A DNA stretch of 60,066 nt, from assembly GCA_041676645.1 (NCBI GenBank), contig JBAYRO010000009.1, positions 1-60,066 of the forward strand. Reading direction: 5' to 3'. This stretch comes from JAMLIN01 sp041676645. Its GTDB lineage: Bacteria; Pseudomonadota; Gammaproteobacteria; Burkholderiales; Burkholderiaceae_E. Below are positions 18,441 through 27,209 of the stretch, piece by piece. The notes under the pieces are model-generated. The model was not told the DNA's origin, made no database searches, and saw nothing but the letters and a program-made list of their open reading frames with translations. Position numbers and translations under genes: made by a program. Each line of letters starts with the position of its first letter. Position 1 is the first letter of the stretch.

Positions 18441-18623
18441 TCAATCGTCGGACTTGGTCTTTACGACTTTCTTGCCGCGATAGTAACCGGTCGGGCTGAC
18501 GTGGTGACGCAGATGCACTTCGCCCGTCGTCGGCTCGAGGGCAAGCGCGCCCGCTTGCAGGCCGTCGTGCGAGCGGCGCATGTTGCGTCGCGACGGCGAC
18601 TTCTTGTTCTGCTGAACGGCCAT
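18441..18623 (-). CDS. rpmF: 50S ribosomal protein L32
   Basis: A 60-aa basic protein: MAVQQNKKSPSRRNMRRSH at the start and SPTGYYRGKKVV near the end are the L32 hallmarks. It has the non-zinc form; no CxxC pair is visible. The ATG at 18623 is preceded by CAGGAGC, a good ribosome site. It is first of the rpmF-plsX-fab operon, with a TATAAT box about 134 bases upstream. Confidence 0.97.
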   Translation of the reverse strand: MAVQQNKKSPSRRNMRRSHDGLQAGALALEPTTGEVHLRHHVSPTGYYRGKKVVKTKSDD

Positions 18624-18756
18624 GATCGAAGCTCCTGCATGCAGGCTCGCGGGCGGAAGATCCGGGCAGCCGGTCCGCGCGTGCCGAAGTTTTGGATTCT
18701 CTTGATCCATCGCGAACCCGGGATCCGGTCGGTCCGTCGAAAAAGATCAATCGAAA

Positions 18757-18785
18757 ATTATAGCAGGCTTCGAACACCTGATATC
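18757..18785 (-). promoter_or_regulatory. Candidate promoter of rpmF-plsX-fab operon
   Basis: On the minus strand a perfect TATAAT (18757-18762) stands between yceD and rpmF. At 17 bases upstream is GATATC, a poor -35. The consensus -10 and its position ahead of a strongly expressed ribosomal gene support a sigma-70 promoter; the leader would be about 125 nt. Confidence 0.5.
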
Positions 18786-18817
18786 GAATGCCGTGCATCG
18801 CCGGCGGGAGCGCCGCC

Positions 18818-19351
18818 TCAGGCCGTCTCGTCGCCACCGCCATGCAGCTTGCGCAGGTCCGCGAAGGGATGTCTGGGCTGCGCGGGCGATTCGGCATCCG
18901 CCTCGCCGCCGTGGCCGGCCGGCAGTTCGCATTCCGCATGACGCGGCAGGGGCGGAACCGCGAGGATCAGCTCGTCCTCGACCAGGTCCGCCAGGCGAAA
19001 CGGCACATCGGCCGCGACCACCTCGAGCTCGGATTCCGGATCGTCGAGGCGCTCCGCGGTTTCCTCGTCGGCGACCAGCAGGAACTCCCGGCTGTCGTTG
19101 ACCTCGATGTCGACGGGTCCGAGACAACGCACGCAGGGCACGGGCAGGATCGCTTCGATGGCGAGCCCGAGATAGGTGTCGTCGCCCCCCTCGGGGCGAG
19201 GCCGGCGCCGGGCGCTCGCCCGCCACCTGACCTCGTCGCCGGGGCCGGCCAGCAGCGTCCCCAGCCGTTCGAATCCGGCCAGCGGCCAGCTCCCCGACAG
19301 GGTCTCGGCCCGCCGGACGAGCCTGTCGATGTCGATCCGGGCGTTTTCCAT
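18818..19351 (-). CDS. yceD: YceD/DUF177 family protein
   Basis: A 177-aa acidic protein. The conserved core CVRCLGPVDIEV and the following FLLVADEE, then LVEDELILAVPPLPRH, match the YceD/DUF177 family (23S rRNA accumulation protein), which sits beside rpmF in most proteobacteria. The exact role is not settled; a link to 23S rRNA levels is reported for the family. ATG 19351 (MENARIDIDRLV) is chosen; an in-frame start 33 bases earlier looks non-native. It is divergent from maf, 110 bases away. Confidence 0.9.
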   Translation of the reverse strand: MENARIDIDRLVRRAETLSGSWPLAGFERLGTLLAGPGDEVRWRASARRRPRPEGGDDTYLGLAIEAILPVPCVRCLGPVDIEVNDSREFLLVADEETAERLDDPESELEVVAADVPFRLADLVEDELILAVPPLPRHAECELPAGHGGEADAESPAQPRHPFADLRKLHGGGDETA

Positions 19352-19461
19352 GCGTCTTCCGATGGCGGCCGAAGGGCCGCCCACCCATCATAATAGCGAG
19401 CCGACGGACGCGCCGCCGACCCGGCACGGCCAGCGACACCCCAGCCCCGGTACTCCGCCCG

Positions 19462-20073
19462 ATGCCAGCGCCCGATCTCATCCTCGCCTCGACCTCGACC
19501 TATCGTCGCGAACTGCTTGCGCGCCTGCGCCTGCCCTTTCGGGTGGTCTCGCCCGAGGTCGACGAAACACCGGCCGCGGGCGAGTCGCCCGCGGCGCTGG
19601 CGAAGCGGCTCGCGCTGGCCAAGGCCGATGCCGTGGCCCGGCGCCATCCCGCCGCCTGGGTGCTCGGCTCGGACCAGGTGGCCAGCGCCGATGGGCGCGC
19701 CGCCATCGGCAAGCCCGGCAGCCATGCCGCCGCGGTGGCGCAACTGCGCGCAGCTTCCGGCCTGGAGCTCTCGTTCCATACCGCGGTGGCGCTGCGCAAC
19801 CACGAGACCGGCTTCGCGGCCTGTGAAACTGACGAAACCCGGGTCCGCTTCCGCGAGCTGGACGATGCCATGATCGAGCGCTACCTGGGGCTCGAGCCCG
19901 CCTACGATTGCGCCGGCGCCGCCCGCGTCGAGGCGCTCGGCATCGCCCTGGCCGAGCGCATCGACAGCCGGGATCCCAGCGCCCTGGTCGGCCTGCCGCT
20001 GGTCGCCGTCTGTTCGCTGCTGGCCCGCGCCGGTCTGCCGGTACTGGGCGCGGCCTGGGGCGAGGCCCGATGA
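19462..20073 (+). CDS. Maf family nucleotide pyrophosphatase (YceF type)
   Basis: A 203-aa house-cleaning enzyme. It opens with LILASTSTYRRELLARL, has the metal site EVDET and GSDQVAS, and ends with the family fold at LPLVAVCSLLARAGL. The YceF subgroup hydrolyses m7GTP, and its usual place beside rpmF/yceD supports that assignment. It overlaps the next gene by four bases (ATGA). Confidence 0.9.
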   Translation: MPAPDLILASTSTYRRELLARLRLPFRVVSPEVDETPAAGESPAALAKRLALAKADAVARRHPAAWVLGSDQVASADGRAAIGKPGSHAAAVAQLRAASGLELSFHTAVALRNHETGFAACETDETRVRFRELDDAMIERYLGLEPAYDCAGAARVEALGIALAERIDSRDPSALVGLPLVAVCSLLARAGLPVLGAAWGEAR

Positions 20074-20930
20074 GCGCCCCCGGTCGCCTGATCCTGTTGC
20101 CGGTTCCGCTCGATCCTGCGCAGTCGCCGCTCGAGGTCCTGCCCGCGGCGACCTGGGAGCATTTCGCCCGGCTCGACATCTACGTGGTCGAGAATGCGAA
20201 GGCGGCGCGCCGCTTCCTCAAGCCCCTGGTCGGGGATCGACCGCTGCAGTCGCTCGAGCTGATCGAATGGAGCGCGAACCATCGCCGGCTCGACGCCGAA
20301 GAGGCGCTGGCGCCGCTCATGCGCGGCATCGACATGGGCCTGCTGTCGGATGCCGGCTGCCCGGCGGTGGCCGATCCGGGAGCCGACCTGGTCGCCGCCG
20401 CCCATCGCCTGGGCGCGCGCGTGGTGCCGGCGATCGGACCCAGCGCCCTGCTGCTCGCCCTGATGGCCAGCGGCATGGGAGGCCAGCGCTTCGCCTTCGT
20501 CGGCTACCTGCCCAGCGAAGCCGCCGACCGCCAGGCCGCCTTGCGCGAGCTCGAGCAACGCTCGGCGGCCGGCGACGAGACGATCCTGTTCATCGAAACC
20601 CCGTATCGCAACCATGCCATGCTCGAGGCCGCCATCGAGTGCCTCGCGCCCGGCACCGTGCTGATGAGCGCCTCCGGCCTGAGCCTCGCGCAGGAACGCA
20701 TCGTGTCGCGCCCGGTGGCCGCCTGGCGCCAGGCCGGCGCCGCGGCAGCCGGGCTCAAGCGCAGGACCCCGGCGGTATTCGGGCTCAAGGCGGCGCCGAC
20801 TCAGCCGCCGCGGCGCCCGGGCGGCGGCTCAGCGCAGGGCCGCCGGACTGCCGGCGTCCAGCCCCAGCGCCGCGCCGAAACCCGCCGCAAATCGCGCCCC
20901 GACCTGGCGCGCAAGCCGCTCGGCGACTGA
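20070..20930 (+). CDS. SAM-dependent methyltransferase, RsmI/tetrapyrrole methylase family
   Basis: A 286-aa protein of the tetrapyrrole-methylase fold. GRLILLPVPLD, LSDAGCPAVADPGADLVAAAH, GPSALLLALMASGM, FVGYLP and FIETPYRNHAM follow the pattern of RsmI, the 16S C1402 2'-O-methylase. It is a short paralogue commonly found beside maf in Burkholderiales, with no proven substrate. The enzyme domain ends near residue 245. The last 40 residues are Arg/Pro-rich and are encoded opposite the end of sppA (102-base convergent overlap), so they may be a readthrough extension. Confidence 0.85.
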   Translation: MSAPGRLILLPVPLDPAQSPLEVLPAATWEHFARLDIYVVENAKAARRFLKPLVGDRPLQSLELIEWSANHRRLDAEEALAPLMRGIDMGLLSDAGCPAVADPGADLVAAAHRLGARVVPAIGPSALLLALMASGMGGQRFAFVGYLPSEAADRQAALRELEQRSAAGDETILFIETPYRNHAMLEAAIECLAPGTVLMSASGLSLAQERIVSRPVAAWRQAGAAAAGLKRRTPAVFGLKAAPTQPPRRPGGGSAQGRRTAGVQPQRRAETRRKSRPDLARKPLGD

Positions 20931-21824
20931 TTCGCGCGGCGTGTAGTCGACGATCGCGTCGACCTCGATCTCGTCGCGGGCGACCGAGCGAACCGTTCCC
21001 AGGGCATCGACCAGGCCGAGATCCACCGCCCGGGTGCCGGTCCAGACCAGCCCGGTGAACACTTCCGGCTGGTCGCGCAGGCGATCACCCCGGCCGTCGC
21101 GCACCGCGGTGATGAACTGGTCGTGGATGGAATCGAGCAACTGCTGGGCATGCAGGCGCGCGATCTCGTCCTGCGGCGAGAACGGATCGAGGAAGCCCTT
21201 GTTGGCGCCCGCCGTGAGCAGGCGACGCTCGATCCCGAGCTTCTCCATGGCCCCGGTGAAGCCGAAGCCGTCGATCAGGACGCCGATCGAGCCCACGAGG
21301 CTCGCCTTGTCGGCGAAGATGCGATCGGCGGCGGCGGCCACGTAGTAGGCGCCCGATGCGCCGACCTCCTCGACCACGGCGAACAGCGGCTTGTCGGGAA
21401 ACCTGGCCCGCAGCCGCCGGATCTCGTCATAGATCTGGCCCGCCTGGACCGGGCTGCCGCCGGGACTGTTGATCCGCAGGATGACGCCGCGCACCGCCGA
21501 GGTCTCGAATGCCGAGAGCAATGCGTCGTTGATCCGCTCGGCCGAATTGGAACCGCCCTCCTCGATCGGCCCGCGGATATCGATCACCGCCGCATGCGAT
21601 CCGGCGGCATCGAGGCTGCCGGGCCCGAGCATCCCCAGCGCGATGACCCCGACCAGCAGGAACACGGCCAGGTACACGAGCCGGAAGAAGATCGACCAGC
21701 GTCGCGCCCGACGGCGCTCCACGAGGCTTTCGCTGGCGAGCTTCTCGAGGAGCTTCCTCGTCCAGCGCTCGTCGTCCCGGCCCGGCGTCGACCCGCCGGC
21801 TTCCGTCTGTTCCCTGTCCGTCAA
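20829..21824 (-). CDS. sppA: Signal peptide peptidase SppA (36-kDa type)
   Basis: A 331-aa membrane-anchored protease that degrades signal peptides left after cleavage. There is a cytoplasmic tail, one TM helix at about 46-66, then the ClpP-like periplasmic domain. The catalytic pair is S157 (VGASGAYYVA) and K209 (GANKGF), 52 residues apart, the same spacing as the Ser/Lys pair of Bacillus SppA. The substrate-binding RINSPGGS is at 118-124. The 3' end overlaps the convergent methyltransferase. Confidence 0.93.
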   Translation of the reverse strand: MTDREQTEAGGSTPGRDDERWTRKLLEKLASESLVERRRARRWSIFFRLVYLAVFLLVGVIALGMLGPGSLDAAGSHAAVIDIRGPIEEGGSNSAERINDALLSAFETSAVRGVILRINSPGGSPVQAGQIYDEIRRLRARFPDKPLFAVVEEVGASGAYYVAAAADRIFADKASLVGSIGVLIDGFGFTGAMEKLGIERRLLTAGANKGFLDPFSPQDEIARLHAQQLLDSIHDQFITAVRDGRGDRLRDQPEVFTGLVWTGTRAVDLGLVDALGTVRSVARDEIEVDAIVDYTPRESVAERLARQVGARFAAGFGAALGLDAGSPAALR

Positions 21825-21884
21825 TTTCCGGCTCCCGGCCTGATGAAGACATCGATCGTACCTGCGGATCTCCCGGCGTTCATC

Positions 21885-22544
21885 TCATCCGATCCGCGGA
21901 AACAGGAAATCCGACAGCTCCCCGGCATGGTCGACCAGGCCCAGCGTCATCCGCGATGCCAGTTCCGCCCGCGGGTGCGCGCCGTAGGTGACCCCGATCG
22001 CAGCCGTGCCCGCCGCGATCGCCATGTCGAGGTCGTGGGTGGTGTCCCCGATCATGACCGCGGCCCGCGGATCGACGCCGAGTTCCCCGCAGATGTCCCG
22101 CAACATCCAGGGGTCGGGCTTCGGCACACCCTCGTCGGCGGTGCGGGTAGTCACGAAATAACGCGACCATCCGGTCTGGGCGAGCGCGCGGTCGAGGCCG
22201 GCGCGCGACTTGCCGGTGGCGATCGCGACCCAGGCATCGGTCGCGGCGAGGCGCTCGAGCAGGGCCTCGATGCCCTCGAAGGGCGTGAGCGTCGCATCCC
22301 GGGCGAAGTAATGCACCCGGTAGCGTTCGAGATACTCCGGTATGCGCTCGCGCGGCAGCTCCGGAACCGCATGGGCCAGCGCATCGAACATCCCCAGGCC
22401 GATCACGTGGGCGGCGCGCTCCGCGGATGGCACCGGGAGGTCGAGATCGGCGGCGGACTGGCGAATCGCATGGACGATCGCGCCGGTGGTGTTCATCAGC
22501 GTTCCATCCCAGTCGAAGACGACGAGGCTGAACTTGTCGGGCAT
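21885..22544 (-). CDS. HAD-superfamily phosphatase, phosphoglycolate-phosphatase-like
   Basis: A 219-aa hydrolase. HAD motif I is FDWDGTLMNT with the nucleophile Asp, motif II is ATGKSRAG, the motif III Lys is in VPKPDPWML, and motif IV is GDTTHDLDMA. A helical cap lies between motifs I and II. The substrate is unknown; the group includes Gph and small sugar-phosphate phosphatases. The ATG at 22544 is used; a GTG two codons earlier (22550) touches the rluC stop. Location next to rluC is conserved in related genomes. Confidence 0.9.
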   Translation of the reverse strand: MPDKFSLVVFDWDGTLMNTTGAIVHAIRQSAADLDLPVPSAERAAHVIGLGMFDALAHAVPELPRERIPEYLERYRVHYFARDATLTPFEGIEALLERLAATDAWVAIATGKSRAGLDRALAQTGWSRYFVTTRTADEGVPKPDPWMLRDICGELGVDPRAAVMIGDTTHDLDMAIAAGTAAIGVTYGAHPRAELASRMTLGLVDHAGELSDFLFPRIG

Positions 22545-22549
22545 GGGCA

Positions 22550-23605
22550 CTAGCGAATGCCTCCGGTTGCGGATCGGGGGGTGGATGGCGGCGGCACCAG
22601 CGCATCGAATTGCGCCGGCACGGGCGCGACCAGTCGCAGGATCGCGCCGCTGGCCGGATGACGTACCGTCATCGCGGCCGCATGCAGGAACATCCTGCCA
22701 TGACCGGCCCGGGCCAGGGCCCGGCCGAGCGCGAAATCGGCGTACTTGGGATCGCCCGCCACCGGATGTCCGATATGGGCGAGATGGACCCGGATCTGGT
22801 GGGTCCGGCCCGTCTCGATACGGCAGGCGACGCGAGTGAACTCACCCAGCGCGAGGCTGGCGTGCGCAAGGCCCTGCACGCGCGTCAGCGCCTCCTGGCC
22901 GTGGGCCGGATCGACCGCCACCCGGCGCTCGCCTTCGGCCGTGAGGTAGCGCCGCAGCGGCGCCGCGATGGTGCGCGAGCGCAGCGGGAGCCGGCCCTGC
23001 ACGATCGCCACGTAATCCTTGCCGGCCGCCCGTTCGCGCAGCTGGGCATGCAGGCCGACCAGCGCCTGGCGGCGCTTGGCGAGCATCAGGATGCCCGAGG
23101 TATCCCGGTCGATCCGGTGCACCAGCTCCAGGAAGCGCTGTTCGGGGCGCGCGGCCCGCAGCATCTCGATCACGCCGGCGTCGATCCCGCTGCCCCCGTG
23201 CACCGCGAGGCCCGCCGGCTTGTCGACGACGAGCAGGGAGTCGTCCTCGAACAGGACGGCCAGCTTGCGGGCGCCCCGGGCCCGCTCATGGTCGGACATG
23301 CGTCCGGGGAATGCCACGGCGTCGGTCCGCAGGGGCGGAATCCTCACGGTATCGCCCACCGCCAGGCGGGTATCGGATTTCGCCCGTCGGCCGTTGACCC
23401 GCACCTGGCCCTCGCGAATCACCCGGTGCAGGTGGCCGCGAGGCACACCGCGGCACTCCCTGGCGAGGAAATTGTCGAGGCGCTGGCCCTCCGAGCGCTC
23501 GTCCACCGGCACCAGGCGAACGGCCGGCGCGGGGCCGGACGGCCCGTCAGCGCCGACCTTCGGCCGGGTTTCCGGATACTCGCCACATGACGGCAATGGC
23601 TTCAA
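22550..23605 (-). CDS. rluC: 23S rRNA pseudouridine synthase RluC
   Basis: A protein of up to 351 aa. An S4-like RNA-binding domain (GQRLDNFLARECRGVPRGHLHRVIREGQVRVNG) is followed by the RluA-family catalytic domain with the Asp in HRIDRDTSGIL and the closing TGRTHQIRVHL. RluC modifies U955, U2504 and U2580 of 23S rRNA in E. coli. The frame opens at a TTG (23605); the true start may be further in, before the VPVDERSEGQR segment. It is divergent from rne, as in E. coli and many beta-/gammaproteobacteria. Confidence 0.92.
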   Translation of the reverse strand: MKPLPSCGEYPETRPKVGADGPSGPAPAVRLVPVDERSEGQRLDNFLARECRGVPRGHLHRVIREGQVRVNGRRAKSDTRLAVGDTVRIPPLRTDAVAFPGRMSDHERARGARKLAVLFEDDSLLVVDKPAGLAVHGGSGIDAGVIEMLRAARPEQRFLELVHRIDRDTSGILMLAKRRQALVGLHAQLRERAAGKDYVAIVQGRLPLRSRTIAAPLRRYLTAEGERRVAVDPAHGQEALTRVQGLAHASLALGEFTRVACRIETGRTHQIRVHLAHIGHPVAGDPKYADFALGRALARAGHGRMFLHAAAMTVRHPASGAILRLVAPVPAQFDALVPPPSTPRSATGGIR

Positions 23606-23616
23606 GTTGCTATACT
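23587..23616 (+). promoter_or_regulatory. Candidate rne promoter
   Basis: ATGACG (23587-23592) and TATACT (23611-23616) are spaced 18 bases apart on the plus strand, a fair sigma-70 match. Transcription from here would give a leader of roughly 440 nt before rne. The site overlaps the start of the divergent rluC gene. Confidence 0.5.
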
Positions 23617-24067
23617 CGCTCGGCTGTCAAGGAATTTCCGTTATCCGCCGTGCGCGAGGAACCGACTCGCCCACCCGGCGATCCGAAGGCCTCCGGCGGT
23701 TCGATCGGGCTCGTCCCGATCATCCGAGGCGAATTCTAACGGTCGCAGACTGACCGGACAGCTGGAAGAACAGACAATCCGCGGCATCGTCGGCTGAACG
23801 ACGATGCGCGGGACGATGCGAATTCAAGCGACGATTTCGAGGGGCCGCGCCACATCGCGGCTCAGACGGCGGATGGCCCTTCCGGACAACGACTGGCAGG
23901 ACGGCAGCCCCCCTTCGGACCGAAGGCCAGGGGCTTTTCCCGTTCGCCCTCCCGACGCCAGAAAGGCTGGCGGCGCCTGCCGCTAGCCCACCCGACAGCT
24001 CGCGCTTCCTTTCACATCTCCCGCTGGCCCTGGTGCCGGCCACGCATTTTTGCGCCGGGAGTTTTCA
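23617..24067 (+). other. Long untranslated leader of rne (gene-free stretch)
   Basis: This is the only gap over 300 bases. No convincing frame is seen on either strand. It holds several possible stem-loops, such as GATCGGG/CCCGATC (about 23720-23740), and the strong hairpin at 23906-23935. In E. coli RNase E controls its own mRNA through a structured leader of about 360 nt. A similar autoregulatory leader is the best reading, but a separate small RNA ending at 23938 is possible. Confidence 0.5.
23906..23938 (+). terminator. Terminator-like hairpin inside the rne leader
   Basis: AGCCCC pairs with GGGGCT, and CCTTCGG with CCGAAGG inside it, followed by TTTT at 23935-23938. The form is that of an intrinsic terminator or attenuator about 130 bases before the rne start. 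It may set basal rne transcription or end a short leader RNA. Confidence 0.5.
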
Positions 24068-27000
24068 ATGAAAAGAATGCTGTTCAATGCGACGCATGCC
24101 GAAGAGCTGCGCGTGGCGATCGTCGATGGCCAGAAGCTCATCGACATCGATATCGAATCGGCCGGGCGCGAATCCCGGAAAAGCAACATCTACAAGGGCG
24201 TGGTGACCCGGGTCGAGCCCAGCCTCGAAGCCTGCTTCGTCAACTACGGCGAAGAGCGCCACGGTTTCCTGCCGTTCAAGGAAATCTCCCGCTCGTATTT
24301 CCGCAACGGCGTCGACGCCTCGAAGGCCCGGATCCAGGACGCCATCTCGGAAGGCACCGAGCTGATCGTCCAGGTCGACAAGGAGGAGCGCGGCAACAAG
24401 GGCGCGGCCCTGACGACCTTCGTTTCGCTGGCCGGACGGTATCTCGTGGTGATGCCGAACAATCCCCGCGGTGGCGGCGTATCGCGGCGGGTCGAGGGCG
24501 ACGATCGCCAGGAACTGCGCGAAACCATGGACAAGCTCGAGTACCCCTCGGGCATGAGCCTGATCGCCCGCACCGCCGGCATCGGCCGCAGCGCCGAGGA
24601 ACTGCAGTGGGACCTGAACTACCTGCTCCAGCTCTGGACCGCCATCGAGGGCGCCGCCGGCTCGGCGCCCGGGCCCTTCCTGATCTACCAGGAATCGAGC
24701 CTCGTCATCCGCGCGATCCGCGACTACTTCTCCCCGGACATCGGCGAGATCCTCATCGACACCGAGGACATCCACGACCAGGCCCACCAGTTCATGGCCC
24801 ATGTGATGCCCGACATGGCGCATCGGGTCAAACGCTACCAGGACGACGCCCCGCTCTACTCCCGCTTTCAGATCGAGCACCAGATCGAGACGGCGTATTC
24901 GCGGATCGTGCCGCTGCCCTCGGGCGGTGCCATCGTCATCGACCACACCGAAGCGCTGGTCGCGATCGACGTCAACTCGGCGCGGGCGACCAAGGGTTCC
25001 GACATCGAGGAAACCGCCCTGCGCACCAACCTCGAGGCGGCCGACGAGGCCGCGCGCCAGATGCGGCTGCGCGACCTCGGCGGGCTGATCGTCATCGACT
25101 TCATCGACATGGAGAACGCGCGCAACCAGCGCGAGGTCGAACTCCGGCTCAAGGAAGCCCTGCACTACGATCGCGCCAGGGTGCAGGCCGGCAAGATCTC
25201 GCGCTTCGGCCTGATGGAACTGTCGCGCCAGCGGCTGCGTCCGGCGCTCAATGAAGGCACCCACATCACCTGCCCGCGCTGCACCGGCACGGGTGTGATC
25301 CGCGACGTCGAATCCGCCGCCCTGCATGTCCTGCGGGTGATCCAGGAAGAGGCGATGAAGGAGAGCACTGCGGCGATCCACACCCAGGTGCCCGTGGATG
25401 TCGCCACCTACCTGCTCAACGAGAAGCGTGGCGAAATCGCGAAGCTCGAAGCGCGGCTGAAGGTCGAGATCGTCCTGATCCCCAACAAGTTCATCGAGAC
25501 GCCGCACTATCGCCTCGAGCGGATGCGCCACGACGACGAACGGCTCTCCACCTACCGGGCGAGCTATTCGATCGCCGACGGCCCCGCCGAGGACAACCGC
25601 TATCTCGCCGACAAGCTCGATGGCGGCAAGCCTCGCCAGGAAGCGGTCGTCAAGGGAATCGTGCGCGAAGGCTCGGCCCCGGTCCGACCGCAGCCGGAGG
25701 AGCCCGCGGCGGCCCGCGCCACTGCTGCGAGCTCGCTGCCGCTTGCCGCCGGCCAGGCCACCGGCGGCCTGATCGGCCGGATCATCAACTGGCTCACCGG
25801 CAAGGCCGCCAACGAGGCCGATGCCCAGGCGCCGGTCGCCGAGCAGCAAGCGGGCGCATCCGCCAGCCGGGAATCGGCCACCGCCTCGGGCGGCCGCTCG
25901 CGCGGCAACGGCAGGCGTGGCGAATCGCGCCGCGGTGGCCGCGGCGAGCGCGGCGAGCGCGGCGATCGATCCCGCGATGAAGCCCGCGCCGAGGGCGGGC
26001 GCGGTCGCGGACGTCGCGGCGAACGTTCGGCCGAGCGACAGAACGGCGAGCGCGATGCGGCGGCCCGCGTCGTGGAGCCGACCGACACTGTGGCGAGCAC
26101 TGCGGATTCCGACGCAGGCGAAACCACCCGTGAGAGCCGTCCGCGCGGCCGGCGCGGCCGCCGAGGCTCCAGCGAGGGCCGGGAAGCCGAGCGCCAGGTG
26201 AACGAATCGATCGAATCGGCCGTCGCCGCCGCCACGGCGGCGGGCATGGCCAGCGCTTCCGCAGCCGAGGGTCCCGCCGAAACCGAGGCACGATCGGCGT
26301 CCGAAACGCCGACCGATGCCGGCATCGACACCAGCCCGGATGGCGACGCCATCGCGCAGGCCACGGACGACACGGCGGACGATGAAGGCCGTCGCCGCCG
26401 CTCGCGTCGCCGTCGGGGCCGTCGCGGTCGTGGTGAAACGAGCGCCGCCGCCGAAGCCGAGCAGGCGGACGCCGGCCAGGATTCCGCGGCCGGCGAACAT
26501 GTCGAAACCACCGAACAGGCAGCCGATGCCGGCAAGCCTGAATCGGCGCCGGATTCCCGGCAGGACGAGCCCGCGCCGGCGCAGGCCATGGCGGAGCAGC
26601 CCCTTGCGCCAGCTGTAGCCACCGACGATCCGGTCGCCAGGGCACCCGAAGTCGAACCCGGGATCGTCGAACCGGAGCCCCGGATCGCCGAACCCGAGCC
26701 CCGCGGCGACGCTGCGGCGAGCACGGGCGCCGAGCCCGCCGAAGCGGTCGACGTCGCACCGGCCGAGCCCGCCGAAGCCGTGGTGGCGGAGTCGGAGCTG
26801 CTGCAACCGGAAGAGGTCGAACCGCCAGTGGTCGAGCAGGAACCCGCCGCTGCCGAAGACGTCGAGGTCGTCGAAACCCGGCTCGAATCGGCTGCGGCCG
26901 GCATCGCGGAGATCACGCCGATCGCCCAGGCCAGCGTGCCCAGCGTCGCCGAGCTCAAGGCGGTGGCTGCATCCGCCGGCCTGCAGATGATCGAGACCTC

Positions 27001-27133
27001 GCCCGAGGCCCGACACGCCGAACCGGAGCCGATCGTCGTGCAGCCGCGCAAGCCGCGCACCCGCAAGGCGCCGCCGCCGGTGGCGGCCGAGCCCCTGGAG
27101 CAGGTCGAAACCCGGGCAGGCGGCGACGCCTGA
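24068..27133 (+). CDS. rne: Ribonuclease E
   Basis: A 1021-aa endoribonuclease and degradosome scaffold that starts mRNA decay and matures rRNA and tRNA. It has an S1 domain at about 36-120, a 5'-sensor/RNase H-like region, catalytic Asp301 and Asp344 (E. coli 303 and 346) and the Zn-link CPRC at 402-405 (E. coli 404-407). The close numbering fixes the start at MKRMLFNATH. After about residue 520 the protein is disordered: Arg/Gly-rich blocks (around 620-660, 700-715, 780-795), then a long Glu/Ala/Pro stretch. These are the RNA- and partner-binding parts, which vary between groups. Confidence 0.97.
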   Translation: MKRMLFNATHAEELRVAIVDGQKLIDIDIESAGRESRKSNIYKGVVTRVEPSLEACFVNYGEERHGFLPFKEISRSYFRNGVDASKARIQDAISEGTELIVQVDKEERGNKGAALTTFVSLAGRYLVVMPNNPRGGGVSRRVEGDDRQELRETMDKLEYPSGMSLIARTAGIGRSAEELQWDLNYLLQLWTAIEGAAGSAPGPFLIYQESSLVIRAIRDYFSPDIGEILIDTEDIHDQAHQFMAHVMPDMAHRVKRYQDDAPLYSRFQIEHQIETAYSRIVPLPSGGAIVIDHTEALVAIDVNSARATKGSDIEETALRTNLEAADEAARQMRLRDLGGLIVIDFIDMENARNQREVELRLKEALHYDRARVQAGKISRFGLMELSRQRLRPALNEGTHITCPRCTGTGVIRDVESAALHVLRVIQEEAMKESTAAIHTQVPVDVATYLLNEKRGEIAKLEARLKVEIVLIPNKFIETPHYRLERMRHDDERLSTYRASYSIADGPAEDNRYLADKLDGGKPRQEAVVKGIVREGSAPVRPQPEEPAAARATAASSLPLAAGQATGGLIGRIINWLTGKAANEADAQAPVAEQQAGASASRESATASGGRSRGNGRRGESRRGGRGERGERGDRSRDEARAEGGRGRGRRGERSAERQNGERDAAARVVEPTDTVASTADSDAGETTRESRPRGRRGRRGSSEGREAERQVNESIESAVAAATAAGMASASAAEGPAETEARSASETPTDAGIDTSPDGDAIAQATDDTADDEGRRRRSRRRRGRRGRGETSAAAEAEQADAGQDSAAGEHVETTEQAADAGKPESAPDSRQDEPAPAQAMAEQPLAPAVATDDPVARAPEVEPGIVEPEPRIAEPEPRGDAAASTGAEPAEAVDVAPAEPAEAVVAESELLQPEEVEPPVVEQEPAAAEDVEVVETRLESAAAGIAEITPIAQASVPSVAELKAVAASAGLQMIETSPEARHAEPEPIVVQPRKPRTRKAPPPVAAEPLEQVETRAGGDA

Positions 27134-27149
27134 GCCGCGGCAATCTTCG

Positions 27150-27185
27150 TCGACGGGTCCGATACCCCTGCATCGGACCCGTCGA
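27150..27185 (+). terminator. Hairpin terminator after rne
   Basis: TCGACGGGTCCGAT (27150-27163) and ATCGGACCCGTCGA (27172-27185) form a perfect 14-bp stem with an 8-base loop, 17 bases past the rne stop. The T-rich tail is weak (TGATCTTTGC). It probably ends rne transcription or protects its 3' end and separates it from moaA. Confidence 0.65.
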
Positions 27186-27209
27186 TGATCTTTGCTCTAG
27201 ACTGGCGGC

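Noticed and set aside
25830..26450. Repeated Arg/Gly codons in rne as a possible DNA repeat array
   Set aside because: The repeats are short, irregular and in frame, so they reflect protein low complexity, not a CRISPR or satellite.
24065..27016. Open frame of 983 codons opposite rne
   Set aside because: It mirrors the RNase E frame and its low-complexity tail; no recognisable domain.
27134..27209. Molybdenum-cofactor riboswitch before moaA
   Set aside because: The gap is only 76 bases and is filled by the rne terminator hairpin; the larger Moco aptamer cannot fit.
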